Below, one piece after another: positions 22,480 through 34,573 of a DNA stretch of 64,000 nucleotides (position 1 is its first letter; the number at the start of each line of letters is the position of its first letter). The notes beneath the pieces were generated by a model. The model was not told where the DNA came from. It made no database searches and was given only the letters and a program-made list of their open reading frames with translations. Source of the DNA: Nemophila menziesii (Eukaryota > Streptophyta > Magnoliopsida > Boraginales > Hydrophyllaceae); contig JARWIR010000016.1 in the NCBI GenBank assembly GCA_029959085.1, positions 21,585,499-21,649,498 of the forward strand, written 5' to 3'. Position numbers and translations under genes: made by a program.

Positions 22480-24260
22480 TGGTAAAGTACATAAGGGAAC
22501 ATTCTCATTATGTGAGTATGGTCATGGGTGCGTTCCTAGATTGATATTAATATGGGCATGACTGTGTGGAATACTGTTTATTTGATAACAGGGAACGCAC
22601 CCAGATTATTGTAACCATCTGTGTCTGTACCCGTCATGGTGTTACAATGTTACATATGACTGGGGCTGTTCCCTGGAAGGTCATTTGTGTTGCAATGTTT
22701 CATTAGTTGTGTATAAGTAAATATTGGTAAACAACAAAAGGGAACATTCCCATTATTCGTGTAGTGAACTGGGTGCGTTCCCAGTACGGATAATAGGGAA
22801 TGCATCCAGGACCGTGTAAGCAACTGTGTCTGTACCCGCCAGGTTGTTGACGTAGTACATATGTCTGGGGCTGTTCCCTGTAACGTCAACTTCAATTAAA
22901 AAAAAAAAAAAAGGTCTAGCGTGGTTGAAAAGGTAAAAGGGAACGCCCCCATCAGGTGAGTATTGAAATGGGAATGTTGCCAATGTGGTTGTCATATTAT
23001 ATAGTAGATAATATGGAATGCACGTAGAATGCATATGACAATGTGTGTCTGTACCCGGGGAGTTGTAACGTGTTATTCTGGGTCTGTTCCCTTTAAGTAC
23101 CATTCAGTTAGCAAAATTAAAAAAAAGGAAATTAGTGATGTATAGGGTGATGGGTGTTGGTGAGAACTGGTGAGGTTCGTAAACCAAGATTGTCAGGTTG
23201 CATCAGCAAAAAATTGTGTACCTTATGATGGGAAAAAAACAATCTGAATCACACATACGCATTAGCCGTTGTGGGAACGTTCCCATTGCGAATGTTTTAA
23301 ATTTTTAAACCACGTGTTCCAAACCAAACACGAAAAAATAATGTTATCGTGCAAAGTAAAGGGATAAGAATACAAGACTTTCCAACTCATTGCTGGCCCA
23401 CCACATAATGTTATGTGATGTTTTGTACTCATAACCAGTCTCACAGGCGTATTTTCGTAGCGCGTGCCGGAACTGGATGGGGCCGTCAGCGAAACACGTA
23501 CCAACTTTTCCAATGCTATCAGGCCAGTCGTGGCTGAGAAGTTTCTTGACACGGTGAGTGTAGAATAGCGGAGGGATAGCCGACTTATCAACGGTGACAC
23601 CTATATCCCCGGTTTGGTCTAGCTGAATCACAAGCTTACAAACGTCAGCCGGAGGGGTAGAGGTTGGTTGCACATAAATAACGATTAGATTACACCACTT
23701 GCTAAGCACGTAATGTTTAATGTCGGTTAACAGCGGATACTTAGCCATGGGGGACAGATACTTGTCCTTGCCGTTCTTGAATATACCAATAACATTGTCC
23801 ATGATGACCCTGGAAAAAAAATTGTTCCCCTTCACAAGCAACGGGGACGTGCACGCTATCAGTAATCAAACTTATTGGGGGCGTGTACAGATAGAAATGA
23901 AAGTCTTGGGAACGTGTACAATAAATGGTTAACATGGTGTGTACGTGCACATTACGCTACATGGTGAAGGGTACGTGCACAGTATGAAAAACAAGATGCT
24001 GGGACGTGTACATTATCAAAGACAAACACAATCCTCACCCCCACCTGTCATGGGGATGGTCAGCCAAACGTATGAATATATATGGGAACGTGACCATGAA
24101 GTGCAAGATGATGGGAACGTGGCCATGGATGTATACATGTATATGGGGACGTGCACATTATCAACATAAGAAGGTGAATAATAGGTAACCAGCTCGAATG
24201 GACATGGGGACAAGGACATTATGCATACTATAAAAATCTGGGAACATGCCCTTTAACAGT
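22480..24260. repeat. Dispersed GTAC-type word array of element 1
   Basis: Short words recur every 20-60 bp: GGGAACATTCCCAT, GGGTGCGTTCCCAG, GGGGCTGTTCCCTG, GTCTGTACCC, and to the right GGGAACGTGTACA, GGGACGTGTACATT, GGGGACGTGCACATT. They lie on both sides of, and in the intron before, the transposase fragment. They are too regular to be chance and are not simple tandem repeats. Confidence 0.6.
23408..23802 (-). pseudogene. MULE transposase N-terminal fragment (element 1)
   Basis: Starts at the ATG at 23802, right after a TTTCCAG acceptor, the same arrangement as in the full transposase at 45334. It reads MDNVIGIFKNGKDKYLSPM and continues through FYTHRVKKLLS, VGTCF, FRHALRKYACETGYEY to SHN, parallel to the full copy. 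Homology then stops near 23408; the remaining frame is unrelated. The zinc-binding, DDE and SWIM parts are all missing. The element cannot move by itself but could respond to a transposase supplied from elsewhere. Confidence 0.7.
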
Positions 24261-24961
24261 GAAACACATGTTATTCAATTTTGGATGAAATGAGACTTCT
24301 TAAAGAACTACAATACATAATAATGCTTGCTGGAAACATAATGATGAGCATTTGATAACAAGTTTTAGTGTAAAGATACTATTACAACAGATATGGTATG
24401 AAGCTCATATTCGCATATGTATAGAGCACCGTAATATGACTATGTGTAATTCAAATATATACTCGATACTGGTTCCCTATTACTACACATATATGCATGA
24501 ATCAAACTAGTGTAAGTATGCAGAAAATTCCATGGCAATATGTGAGTACCCATTGATAATGACTAGGTAGAGAATTTGAAGCTTACCCGTGAACAACAAT
24601 GGAATTCCTTGATATTCTCTTCTGTGGAATCTTTTTGATTTTTGAAATTCAAATTTCAAAAATGATATATGAAGGAGGTGGGTAAAGAGTATTACGGTGT
24701 ATGAGATGTATGAGAGAGAATAGTGAGATAAAGGTATAAGAGAGGAGAGAGATGTTATTCATCAGCCGAAGAGAGAGAACATGAGAGAGTATAACTATTA
24801 AGGGGTATGAAGGTAATAGTGAGAAAGAAAAAAGGTAACTAAGGACCTTATAAGGAGTTGTAACTATTTAGGATCTAATTTATAAGTTTTGTTTGATTTA
24901 GGACCCAATTTGTAATTCATGGTCAAAGTTTGTATGTAGACCAAAACCAACATTAATTTCA

Positions 24962-25020
24962 CGCTGCTGGTTATAAATATAATGGAAAGGTCTCAACTTT
25001 GAAATCACACCATCAACAAG
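24962..25020 (+). promoter_or_regulatory. Core promoter/leader of P450 A1
   Basis: A TATA-like GTTATAAATATAATGG lies about 45 bp before the ATG. Identity with the A2 copy starts at TTTCACGCTGCTGG (about 24958) and nothing upstream matches, so only the core promoter is shared. Confidence 0.55.
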
Positions 25021-27907
25021 ATGAATATCGAGCTTCCATCGACTTTCTCCCTCCTTCTCTTCATAATCCCATTCACAATATTAATTCTTCTGAAACTAAC
25101 AAATAATAAATCTTCCAAACTTCCTCCGGGGCCATGGAAGCTACCCTTGATCGGAAACTTACACCAACTCAGTCAAGGTTTACCTCACCAAGTTCTAAGA
25201 AACTTATCCAAAAAATACGGACCAATTATGCACCTTAACATCGGTGAAGTTTCTACAGTCGTCGTTTCAACTCCGGAGATGGCGGAATTAGTGATGAAAA
25301 CCCATGACAGCTCATTCGCTACAAGGCCAGCTGTAATGACAATGAAGGTTCTGTCATATGATTTCAAAAGCATGACCTTCGGGCCATCTAGTGAGTACTT
25401 GAGGAACCTTCGAAAGATTTCCATTGTAGAGCTTCTAAGTGTTAAAAGAGTTCAATCCTTCCAATACATAAGGGAAGATGAAATCTCAAATCTGGTAAAA
25501 TGGATAGCTTCTAACGCAGGATCAAAGATCAATCTTACAGAAAAAGTAATCGCGACTACTTTCAGTATTGTTACACGGGCTGTTGTGGGAAATATTAAAC
25601 GCGAGGAGCGTGAAACATTGATATCAACGCTTAATGAAGGTATTGCGTTAGGTGCAGGTTTGAATGTTGGTGATGTGTTTCCGTCTATGAAATTTCTTCA
25701 TTATATCATGGGATTAGATAAAAATTTGCAGCGGATCAAAGCACAATCAGATGGTATATTGGAAAATATTATTCAGGATCACATAACAAGAAGAGATTCC
25801 ATAGTTGGTGTGCAAGAAAAAGATGAAGATCTGGTAGATGTTCTCTTAAAATATCACGAGAAAGAAAGTGGATTTTCCTTAACCACTGACGGTATCAAAG
25901 CCTTAATCCTGGTTAGTGAAAATACAGATTTTGTCTACTTTATTTCCCCAAAGACTTATCTATGAGTGGTTTCTGATTGTTTGTTAAAAAAAAAAAAAGG
26001 GTTTCTGATTGAGTTTTAAATTTTGAGTAATTATATATACCAACCAAATATCATGAGTAATTATATATACCACCCAAAACCATACCATTTAAATGTTAAC
26101 TAATAACGTGGCGTGAATTGGTTGGTTACAAATATTTATTCTATTTATTTTCTTGATTTAATTAAAGATTTGTAATTAACCAATTCACGCCACGTCATTG
26201 GGTGATATTTGGGTGGTATGGTTTTAGGTGGTATATATAATTACTCAAATATCACCCAATGACGAAGCGAAAATTAGTTGGTTACAAATTTTTAATCAAA
26301 TCAAGAAAATAAATAGATTAACGATTTGTGACCAACCAATTTACGCCACATCATTGAGTGGTGTGAATTTGAGTGGTATATATCATTACTCTTAATTTTT
26401 TAACCTTGAAATTCATCTACGCTAACTCTAAAATGGGGATTTAAACTATATATTGTTCAATAAAAAGCTTCTAAAACTCTAAAAACCATCTTAAAACCAG
26501 GACCCTTAGAGCAGGGGCGGATCGTGGAGGAGTCCTCGCCCCTTGGGTCTCGGGATATACCTTGAAAATCTGATCATTCATTTTTTAGGAAAATACTTTA
26601 CTAAAATTGTACATTAATCCATCGATTTAAATATTAACTCTTTCTAAAGTAAATACTAACCCCAAAGTATGTTCTTTTAATAATAATTCCGGATCTGGGA
26701 TCTAAGCATGAGCTCTCAAGGAGGCTTAAAAACCTAAGCTTCAAACATAGGTTTTTTTGTTTCAAAGTTTCAAACATAGGTTAGATAGCAAACCCCAACT
26801 TTATAAGTGTCACGTTCGTATTTATGATGAAAATGACACTTTTTGAAGGATATTGTATTAATTATATATTATTTATTATAAATCAAAAACAGAATTGGAA
26901 TATAAAGTCTTGAATACATAATTAACAGTAACTCATTAGTTAAGCTATACATTTCTTTTCTAAGAAACAATCATAATTTTTCGTTCTAATATAAATATAA
27001 AATTTTAAAACTTATAACCAATATTTTATTTTCAATAAAAAATTTAAATTCAAATTTTACTAAAAAAAGAACTTGGCCCATATTTTTTCTATACCGCACA
27101 ACTATATAAGAATAAGAGTATACTTCCCCGTCCATAAATATTTGTCACAATTTCAAAAAAGAGATATCTACAAAATGTTGTCTATTTAGGATACCAAGAA
27201 ACTTTTTACATTTTCTACCAATTTTATCTTTATTTAATATTCAAAAACGTATCATCATTAAATTCATTTACTTAGTTGGTTGAGAACAGTTTAATAAAAT
27301 AAAAAAAAATTAATTGCTTTTCTTAATTTGTGTGCAAAAAAAGTATGACAAACATTGATGGACGGAGGAAGTAAGACACAACATGGGAGATTGCGATGGA
27401 GTTTGCTTTCACACATGAAATACATGGAAATGAGTTTCATTAATGCACCCTCTATGTCTTTGGGATTCTTTCCATTTAGATTCCATTACTCCCTCCATTC
27501 CTTAATAATTTAGACAAAAAAAATTATTCCACAACGTTTGTCATATTTAGATTTTCAATACCAAATAAATAACTTTTTTCCTATTTTACCCTATTTTTTA
27601 AAAATCTTTTAAAACCAAGTACTTAATTTTCTCTTTTTTATAATTAGAGATATAGTGGTCATTTTTAATTAAACGTTTTTTAGTTATTAAGTTTCTAAAG
27701 AATCAATTATTATGGAATGGAGGGAGTGTATTGTTTTATTGACTACTAATAAACTTAAAGTTTATATAATTACGAATTTTAACCAACTTTTACTAATCTT
27801 TCATGTTTCACATTTTATAACGACGATGGTTTTGTTTTTCATCATCTTCTTTTCTCAAACTATAGCATATAAAAAGTTACTAAATATATCCATATCTCAA
27901 TCCTGTC

Positions 27908-27972
<65 letters not shown>

Positions 27973-28692
27973 TACATGTAATAATTTTCACCATTCTAGT
28001 AGGTATAAGTTTTTCTTTGGTTGTATCTATAGTATATATATCCATTCTTTTAATATTTCACTAAAATCAACTTACATTCTGATTTATCTTAGGATATTTT
28101 TGCTGCGGGAGGAGAGACATCTACAACGACAGTGGATTGGGCGATGTGTGAAATGTTGAAAAACCGAAATATACTAAAGAAAGCTCAAGATGAAGTGAGA
28201 CAAGTTTTCAATAGCAAAGGGTACGTTGATGAAGCAAATTTTCATGAATTGAAATATTTAAAGGCCGTAATCAAAGAGACTCTTAGGCTTCACCCTGCAG
28301 CTCCTCTATTACTTCCAAGAGAATGCAAAGAAGAAAGTGAGATAAAAGGATATACAATTCCAAAGAAAACAAGGGTTCTTGTAAATGCATGGGCAATTGG
28401 AAGAGATCCTGCATATTGGGAAGATCCGGAATGCTTTAAACCGGAGCGCTTTATTGATAACTTAATTGATTTTAAGGGAACTAATTTTGAATACATACCA
28501 TTTGGTGCTGGAAGGAGGATTTGCCCAGGCATGTCATTTGGTTTAGCAAACGTTGAACTTCCGCTGGTCAATTTTTTGTATCATTTTGATTGGAATCTTC
28601 CCGATGAAGAACTAAATTTCACAGAGGTTTTTGGCGTTACTGCTAGAAGGAAAGACGATTTGTATGTAATTCCGGTTGTTTATAAACCTTAG
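25021..28692 (+). CDS. Cytochrome P450, CYP71D/BE-like, gene A1
   Basis: Two exons, 25021-25911 and 28093-28692, phase 0, giving 496 residues. The N-terminal membrane anchor (LLLFIIPFTILILL) is followed by the Pro hinge KLPPGP. Family motifs: I-helix AGGETS (302-307), ExxR at 359-362 (ETLR), KPERF at 413-417, and heme loop PFGAGRRICPG with Cys441. Length and motifs are those of an ER-bound CYP71-clan monooxygenase; the closest style is CYP71D/CYP71BE, which oxidise terpenoids in asterids. The substrate is unknown. Odd: the C-helix WxxxR motif reads Leu127-Arg-Asn-Leu-Arg131, so the heme-propionate-contacting Trp is lost (TTG instead of TGG). The 2.2-kb intron is full of MITEs. A2 at 46504 differs by about nine residues. 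Confidence 0.85.
26025..26391. mobile_element. Compound MITE in A1 intron (GAGTAAT family)
   Basis: Ends read GAGTAATTATATATACCA and the reverse complement TGGTATATATCATTACTC. An inner complete copy (26055-26246) has GAGTAATTATATATACCACC at one end and GGTGGTATATATAATTACTC at the other, so two related elements are nested or adjacent. Relatives lie at 30028-30188, 47506-47872 and 52085-52246. Confidence 0.65.
27123..27371. mobile_element. Stowaway-like MITE in A1 intron
   Basis: Flanked by TA; ends CTTCCCCGTCCATAAATATT and the matching reverse complement near ATTGATGGACGGAGGAAG. The orthologous copy in A2 is at 48610-48858. Confidence 0.6.
27488..27727. mobile_element. Stowaway-like MITE (CTCCCTCC type) in A1 intron
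   Basis: ACTCCCTCCATTCCTTAATAA at the left is matched inverted by TTATTATGGAATGGAGGGAGT at the right. The equivalent copy is at 48998-49245 in A2. Confidence 0.65.
27912..27970. repeat. (AT)n microsatellite in A1 intron
   Basis: About 59 bp of AT repeat; the same place in A2 (49410-49439) has only about 30 bp. Confidence 0.95.
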
Positions 28693-30027
28693 GTTTTTTT
28701 ACTTCAAATAAGTATCAGAGTTATCTGATGGACTAGAGAAAATATGTATTTATCGATTTAATAAAATTATACTTTTTTTTAAAAAATTAGCAAGTATTGC
28801 AAGATTATTTGTCATGTGATGTAAAACGAGAAAACTAAAAATACCCTAAAAACATTCATTATTTTTTTCTACATCCAAGTTATGCATGCATCTTTTTCTA
28901 TATTATCTTACATCTTATGACATCCATAATAGTGACAATATTTGCAACTTCTCCCCAAAGGAAATAAAGCAAAGCCTTGTTTAAAAATTAAGTGTTTATT
29001 TGTAATTAAAGAGGGCATAAGTATGCATAATATGAAAGATATTTGAGTTTAGTTAGTTGAATATGTTTATCTAATGAGTTAAACACCTTCTATTAATCCT
29101 CCATCAAGATGATTAAGTCTTATATTCTCACCAAACCTTGTCCCAAAAAGTTCTTATGGTCTTAATTATCTTACGATTGAACTACATCATCGAAGAGGGC
29201 TTATATGACAGGCAGATGTAAAATTAGGATAATGTTAGGTTCAACATATAACTTGTTTTATCTAGAGTTGAACAAGTGTTTATACTAGTGCATTGCAACT
29301 CTAATCTCTCTATGTGTTTAAAATGAGATTATATTTATTACAAAATCAAAATAACCTAATCAACAATACAATAGTCCTATTATCTCGACCCGCTTAATCC
29401 CTTTCTTCTTCTTCCTTATACATACAAAGATAACAGTTGTAACATATTCACCCCAAATCCATTACAACCCTCACCCTAGACATTATATACATAATCGTCT
29501 TCATATTATTACAGACCTCAAAATCGTCCAACATTTTATTCTCCTCTTCAGTTTAAATGCCACCACTTTAGCCTCATCAACCACCCCAGTAACCGTCGTC
29601 ATTGATATTGTATCTGTCAGTCTCTAACCAGCTATCATATCCCTTATTTTCTAGGTGTGTTCATATGTTCCTTCTAATGTCGTTTTTGTACTATCACTCC
29701 ATTGTTCTGTACTATCAACCCACTGCTTTTGTATTGTCAACTCATTGCTTCTACACTGTCATCCCACAATTTTTGTGGTGTCAGCTTACGGTTTTTATAC
29801 AGTCACCAACTATTTTTGTAATGTCAACCTACTACATTTTATTCATGGTTTTAGCCCCTGATTTTTAACTTATTTTTGTTTTTATTTTTATGCACATGTA
29901 AGTTTGACGATTAAAGAAATTGATTTACTTATATATTATACAATAAGAAATATTATGGAATCCAATAGTTTTAGAACAAGGAATATTTTAATTATAGAAA
30001 AAATTCAGTTTTAGAAATTTGTGATAG
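28693..30027. other. A1 downstream flank, no gene
   Basis: AT-rich 3' flank of A1, nearly identical to 50160-52084 of unit 2 except for the hAT-type insertion there. No supported gene. Confidence 0.5.
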
Positions 30028-30188
30028 AGTAATAATATATACCACCTAAATACGACTCAATGATGTGGCGTAAACTGGTTTGCTATAAATAGTTAATCTA
30101 TTTAGTTTCTTGATCTAATTAATAATTTATTACCAACCAATTCACACCACGTCAATGAGAGGTATTTGGGTGGTATATATCATTACTC
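30028..30188. mobile_element. 161-bp MITE, GAGTAAT family
   Basis: GAGTAATAATATATACCACC at the left, GGTGGTATATATCATTACTC at the right; the inside contains ATGTGGCGTAAACTGG and its inverted partner. Shared with unit 2 (52085-52246), so it predates the duplication. Confidence 0.7.
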
Positions 30189-30417
30189 TTTGTAATATTG
30201 GAATATTTGAATTACATATTTTTGTAGTTAAAGTTAATAAATATATTCTTATGAAATAATTTGTTTGAAGAATTTGTTTAGATTGAATTCTTTGATCGAA
30301 ATTATTGAATCATGAATCTTATAAGTAAATCACCTTTATTTATAAGATTGATTATTTAATTAAGAATAATATTAAAAAATTTGAGGAAAAATGCTTTTAT
30401 ATTATAAAATATTAAAT

Positions 30418-30743
30418 TGAGAAAAAGATTCTGTGGGTACCCATGAAATTCGAAAAGAGAATTCTGAGTACCCATACTATAAAATAGGACTTTTAGGTAC
30501 CTAACTTTTTCTTTTTGTCCAACCGTAATTGTTTTCCGTTATCTCACACATTAAGTATACCTTCCAAAATAAAAGAAAACCAAGTCTACATTGCCTCCGT
30601 ATCATACTTAATGTGTGAGATAACGAAAAACACTAACAATTTGACAAAAAGTAAAAGTTGGGTATTTAAAAGTCTAATTTTATAGTATGGTTACTCAGAA
30701 GTCTCTTTTCGAATTCTATGGATACTCACATAGTCTTTTTCTC
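30418..30743. mobile_element. Foldback MITE with ~150-bp arms
   Basis: The arms begin GAGAAAAAGATTCTGTGGGT and end as its inverse (CTTTTTCTC). TATTAAAT flanks both sides (30410-30417 and 30744-30751), an 8-bp duplication. Copy in unit 2 at 52476-52801. Confidence 0.65.
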
Positions 30744-30976
30744 TATTAAATAATATAAACTTTTTTTAAAAAAAAATTAAAGATTGAATAAGTAAAATTA
30801 GACAAAAAATAAGATGAGGTGATGAAATTTATTAGAGTCCATATATAGTATATTAGTGTCACATTCACATCAATGGAGTATCTTTCTAGAAATGCTATCG
30901 TTTTAGAAATAGTAAAAGATATCGTTCTTGTTCACCAGTTCACCAGTTTGACAAAAAGAAGAAGTTCACCTTATCT

Positions 30977-31554
30977 AGGGGTGAGCACGGGTCGGGTTTA
31001 CCCGGGTTGGGGTCTAGGGTAAGGGTAGGGTAATATTGGAAAGTGGTAAATGTTGGAGGGTAAACCCGTGTTAATGGTAAAATAAAAATTACCACGGGTT
31101 AAGACGAGTTAACTAACGGGTTACCCGGGTTTTACCCTTGGTAAAATTCATAATTTAATCACAATAAAAAACATAAAATCAAATAAAGTTTAAATGCTAC
31201 TATTCAATTAAAAGAATTTTTGTTCTTCAAAATAAAGTACATATTAGGTAAAATTCAAAGAAGAGACGAGGATAAGATTTCGGTGAACGAAGTAGCCAAA
31301 TGTGTCAAATGGCCAGGTCTTGACCATACACATATATATATATATATTAAATGAACAGTATACGGGTTGGACGGGTTCAACCCGTGTGGTAATGTATAGA
31401 AGGTAAACCCGTGGTAAAAAAATTAACATGCCCAAAATTGAAGGGTAAGGTATGTTATAAAATGGGCTAGGATAATTTTTACCCTGTTTTAGGTCGGTTT
31501 TTATTACCCTAACGGGGTCGGTTTACCATTTACCACTATTCTGCTCAACCCTAA
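30977..31554. mobile_element. hAT-type non-autonomous element present only in unit 1
   Basis: Ends AGGGGTGAGCAC and TGCTCAACCCTAA are inverted. The 8-bp duplication CCTTATCT is at 30969-30976 and 31555-31562. Unit 2 has the empty site with one CCTTATCT at 53026-53033. The inside is full of GGGTTTACCC-type words. Confidence 0.8.
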
Positions 31555-31824
31555 CCTTATCTGTTAGCTTAGCTTTTTTTTTTTTTTTTTTGGATGGGTA
31601 TCTGTTAGCTTAGCTGTTAAAGATTTTTATTACTTTTCTGCCCAACGGCATGGACAATGATGATCTAATCAATGATCTTGTGTTTGAAATAAGTGTTTCA
31701 CCTAACAGAAATAAATAAATATGTATACTTTATTTATACAAAATCAATGGATATACCTTACATGTAATCTTTTTTTTTTCATGTAACCACAATACAGAGA
31801 ATTCTTTAAACACTTCTCTTAAAG

Positions 31825-33406
31825 ATGACTACTGAGAATACTGAACTCCCATTATCTTACGCAATCCTTCTTTTCATAATCCCATTTATATTAATTCTTT
31901 TAAAACTAGCCGGCAGATCTACCAAACTTCCTCCAGGGCCACGGAAGCTCCCTCTGATCGGAAACTTACATCAGCTAGCTCAAGGTTTACCACACCGAGT
32001 GCTACGAGATTTGTCCAAGAAATATGGACCGATTTTACATCTCAAAATCGGTGAAGTTTCAACTATTGTGGTTTCAACTCCTGAAATGGCTGAACTAGTG
32101 ATGAAAACCCATGATACTGTGTTTGCTTCGAGACCTGCCGTAACAACAATAAAGGCCCTTTCTTATGATTTCAAAGGCATCTCGTTTACTCCATATGGTG
32201 AATATTGGAGACAGATGAGGAAAATTTGCATTGTAGAGCTTCTAAACGTCAAACGAGTTCAATCCTTTCACTCCATACGTGAAGAAGAATGGTCAGGTCT
32301 TGTGAGATGGATTACTTCTAAAGAAAGTTCCACCATTAATCTTACAGAAAAAATACTCTTAACTAGCTTTGATGTTCTTACACGAGCCATTGTAGGAAAG
32401 GTGAGCGAGAACCGCGAATCTCTACTATCAACAGTCAGTGGTGGTATTGAATTGGCGGCAGGTTTCAACGTTGGTGATGTTTTTCCTTCGATGAAATTTC
32501 TTCATTATATATGTGGACTAAATCACAAATTGAAGAGACTCGCATCACAATCAGATACTGTACTGGAAAACATCATCGAAGAGCACATAACAAGAAATTC
32601 TTCTATGGTTAAGGATCAGCAAGAAATAGATGAAGATCTAGTAGATATTCTCCTGAAATATCATGAAAAAGAAAGTGGATTTTCCTTGACCACTGACCAT
32701 ATCAAATGCATAATACTGGTTAGTAGACAAAGCAATAATCTCATATATGTCAATAATCTTGTGCTTAACTCGAGTTCTTAATATGTTGCAGGATCTGTTT
32801 GCTGCGGGAGGTGAGACATCTACGACAACAGTAGTATGGGCGATGTGTGAAATGCTCAAGAATCCAGATCTATTAAAGAAGGCTCAGGATGAAGTGAGAC
32901 GAGTTTTCAGCGAAAAAGGATTCGTTGATGAAGAAGATTTTCAAAAATTGAAATACATGAAGGCAGTAATAAGGGAGACTCTTCGATTACACGCTCCGGT
33001 TCCTCTATTACTTCCAAGAGAAAGCATGGAGGAATGTGAGATCAAAGGATATACGATTCCTGTCAAGACTAAAGTTCTTGTGAATGTATGGGCCATTGGA
33101 AGAGATCCTAAATATTGGGAAGATTCCGAATGCTTTAAACCGGAGAGATTTCTAGATAGTTCGATTGATTTTAAGGGAACTAATTTCGATTACTTGCCAT
33201 TTGGTGCTGGAAGGAGGATTTGTCCAGGTATGTCATTTGGTTTGGCAAATGTTGAACTCCCACTTGCTAAGTTTTTGTATCATTTTGACTGGAATCTTCC
33301 CAATGGAATGAAACATGAAGAACTAGATGTGGAAGCTGAGGCTTTTGGTGTAACTGCTAGAAGGAAAGAAGATCTGTATGTTATTCCTACCGTCTATAAA
33401 GTATAG
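31825..33406 (+). CDS. Cytochrome P450, CYP71D/BE-like, gene B1
   Basis: Two exons, 31825-32718 and 32792-33406, separated by a 73-bp GT-AG intron; 502 residues. N-terminal anchor (ILLFIIPFILILL), KLPPGP hinge, C-helix Trp128-Arg-Gln-Met-Arg132 intact, I-helix AGGETS (303-308), ETLR at 360-363, KPERF, and heme loop with Cys442. All P450 landmarks are present, so an active ER monooxygenase is expected; CYP71D/BE-type terpenoid oxidation is the best family guess. It lies 3.1 kb after A1 on the same strand. Exon 2 encodes exactly the same residues as exon 2 of B2, showing a very recent duplication or gene conversion. Upstream TATA-like sequence: ACTTTATTTATAC near 31727. Confidence 0.88.
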
Positions 33407-33857
33407 TTGTCGGGATCTAGTTGTGTGTCGGCAGCTTCAGTTTCTCCTGTCCAAAGAAAGAAACGGTTGGCCACTGACTTGAGACATTTATCAAGTTTTC
33501 TTTCTTTCAAAATCGTCCAAGTTCCCTATGAAAATGATAAGGGTTATTATCTAGATAGATCAATTTAATAACGTTTGATTTAATAGTTTACTTCTTTGTT
33601 TTAGTATATATATGTACAAAACCTCTGGAACCTTTATCTTCTCCACCGTCTATAAGTTCAATATCTTACCAAATTTACCAAGAATTCATACATTTACATA
33701 ACAATAATCATAAATTACATTATCAATTGTAGCAGAATCATTGAAATCACTAATTTTCAGTAGTTTAAAAGAATCAAAACCAAGTTATAAATGCATCATC
33801 GGATGGCAAAGTCTAACTAAACCATTATGGACAGAATCTGGGCATGAATAGGATTTC

Positions 33858-34040
33858 TTGAAGCAAGATATGGAATATAACAAGGAAAAGGTAGAATCTA
33901 TCATGGAAGGAAAGTTTTACTACCAGTATATGATGCGTGATGATGTTGAAGATGGAAATTTCAAAGGTTTGGCTAATCCTTATATCTGCGATTATATCAA
34001 GTTAACGATTTACTTCTATTTAAATCACGCCGTATTTTAG
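33858..34040 (+). other. Short unrecognised ORF conserved in both units
   Basis: A 60-residue frame (MKQDMEYNKEKVESIM, YYQYMMRDDVEDGNFKG) that recurs at 59995-60177 with minor changes. It runs into MITE-like sequence at its 3' end. No family recognised; probably a fossil exon or chance frame copied with the unit. Confidence 0.15.
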
Positions 34041-34573
34041 ATGATATTAATTTGAGTGGTATATATATCACTAATCAAGAATATATACTCAGTTGAATAT
34101 TATAAAGATATATATTTGTGATATATGGTATGGGATATGTGTTCAAATATGGAGATACATTAATTGAAACACAAAGAAGAGTTCAAGTAGGAGTATTACG
34201 AATAGGACCTAGGTGGAGGTTTTTTATTATGTGAATGAAAAACTAGTGGGTTGTTAATACGATGTGATAAAATATGAGATTATTATTAAAAGAGTCTTGA
34301 AATCACTACCTCGTGATTTAACAAGACCGTCTTTTTAGCCTTTTTTTACTAAAGATCACAACTAATTACCCAATTACAATTTTACCCTCTTTTATTTTTT
34401 ATTTTTCTATATATACTAATTTTTTTACAAAAAGAATTAAAATCTAAGGAAAATTCTTCCATCCAATATTGGATGATGCTACATCAATAATATTAGTACA
34501 CGTACTTCATGTTTTAAACTTACAAAAGTAACTAATTTATTAATCTAATTCGAGGACTGTTCCATCACCATGG

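Larger units (their letters stand above)
20500..24900. mobile_element. Decayed MULE (element 1) with Ulp1-like exon and transposase N-terminus
   Basis: Limits are approximate. It contains a plus-strand Ulp1-like terminal exon (21810-22316) convergent with a minus-strand transposase fragment (23802-23408). Both are homologous to parts of the larger element at 34.5-46.4 kb and in the same order and orientation. Upstream and spacer DNA is filled with GTAC-centred words (GGGTACAGACCC, GGGAACGTTCCC). A 145-bp tandem duplication lies at 21046-21335. The right side shares ACC(A/T)TCATACCCC (read on the minus strand near 24800) with the right side of the larger element. No clean terminal inverted repeats or target-site duplication were seen, as in non-TIR MULEs. 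Confidence 0.6.

Noticed and set aside
29602..29868. Two overlapping ORFs after A1 (also after A2)
   Set aside because: They are AT/CT-rich, made of a short repeated CAC/TGTACTATCA-like phrase, with no domain; copied with the unit.
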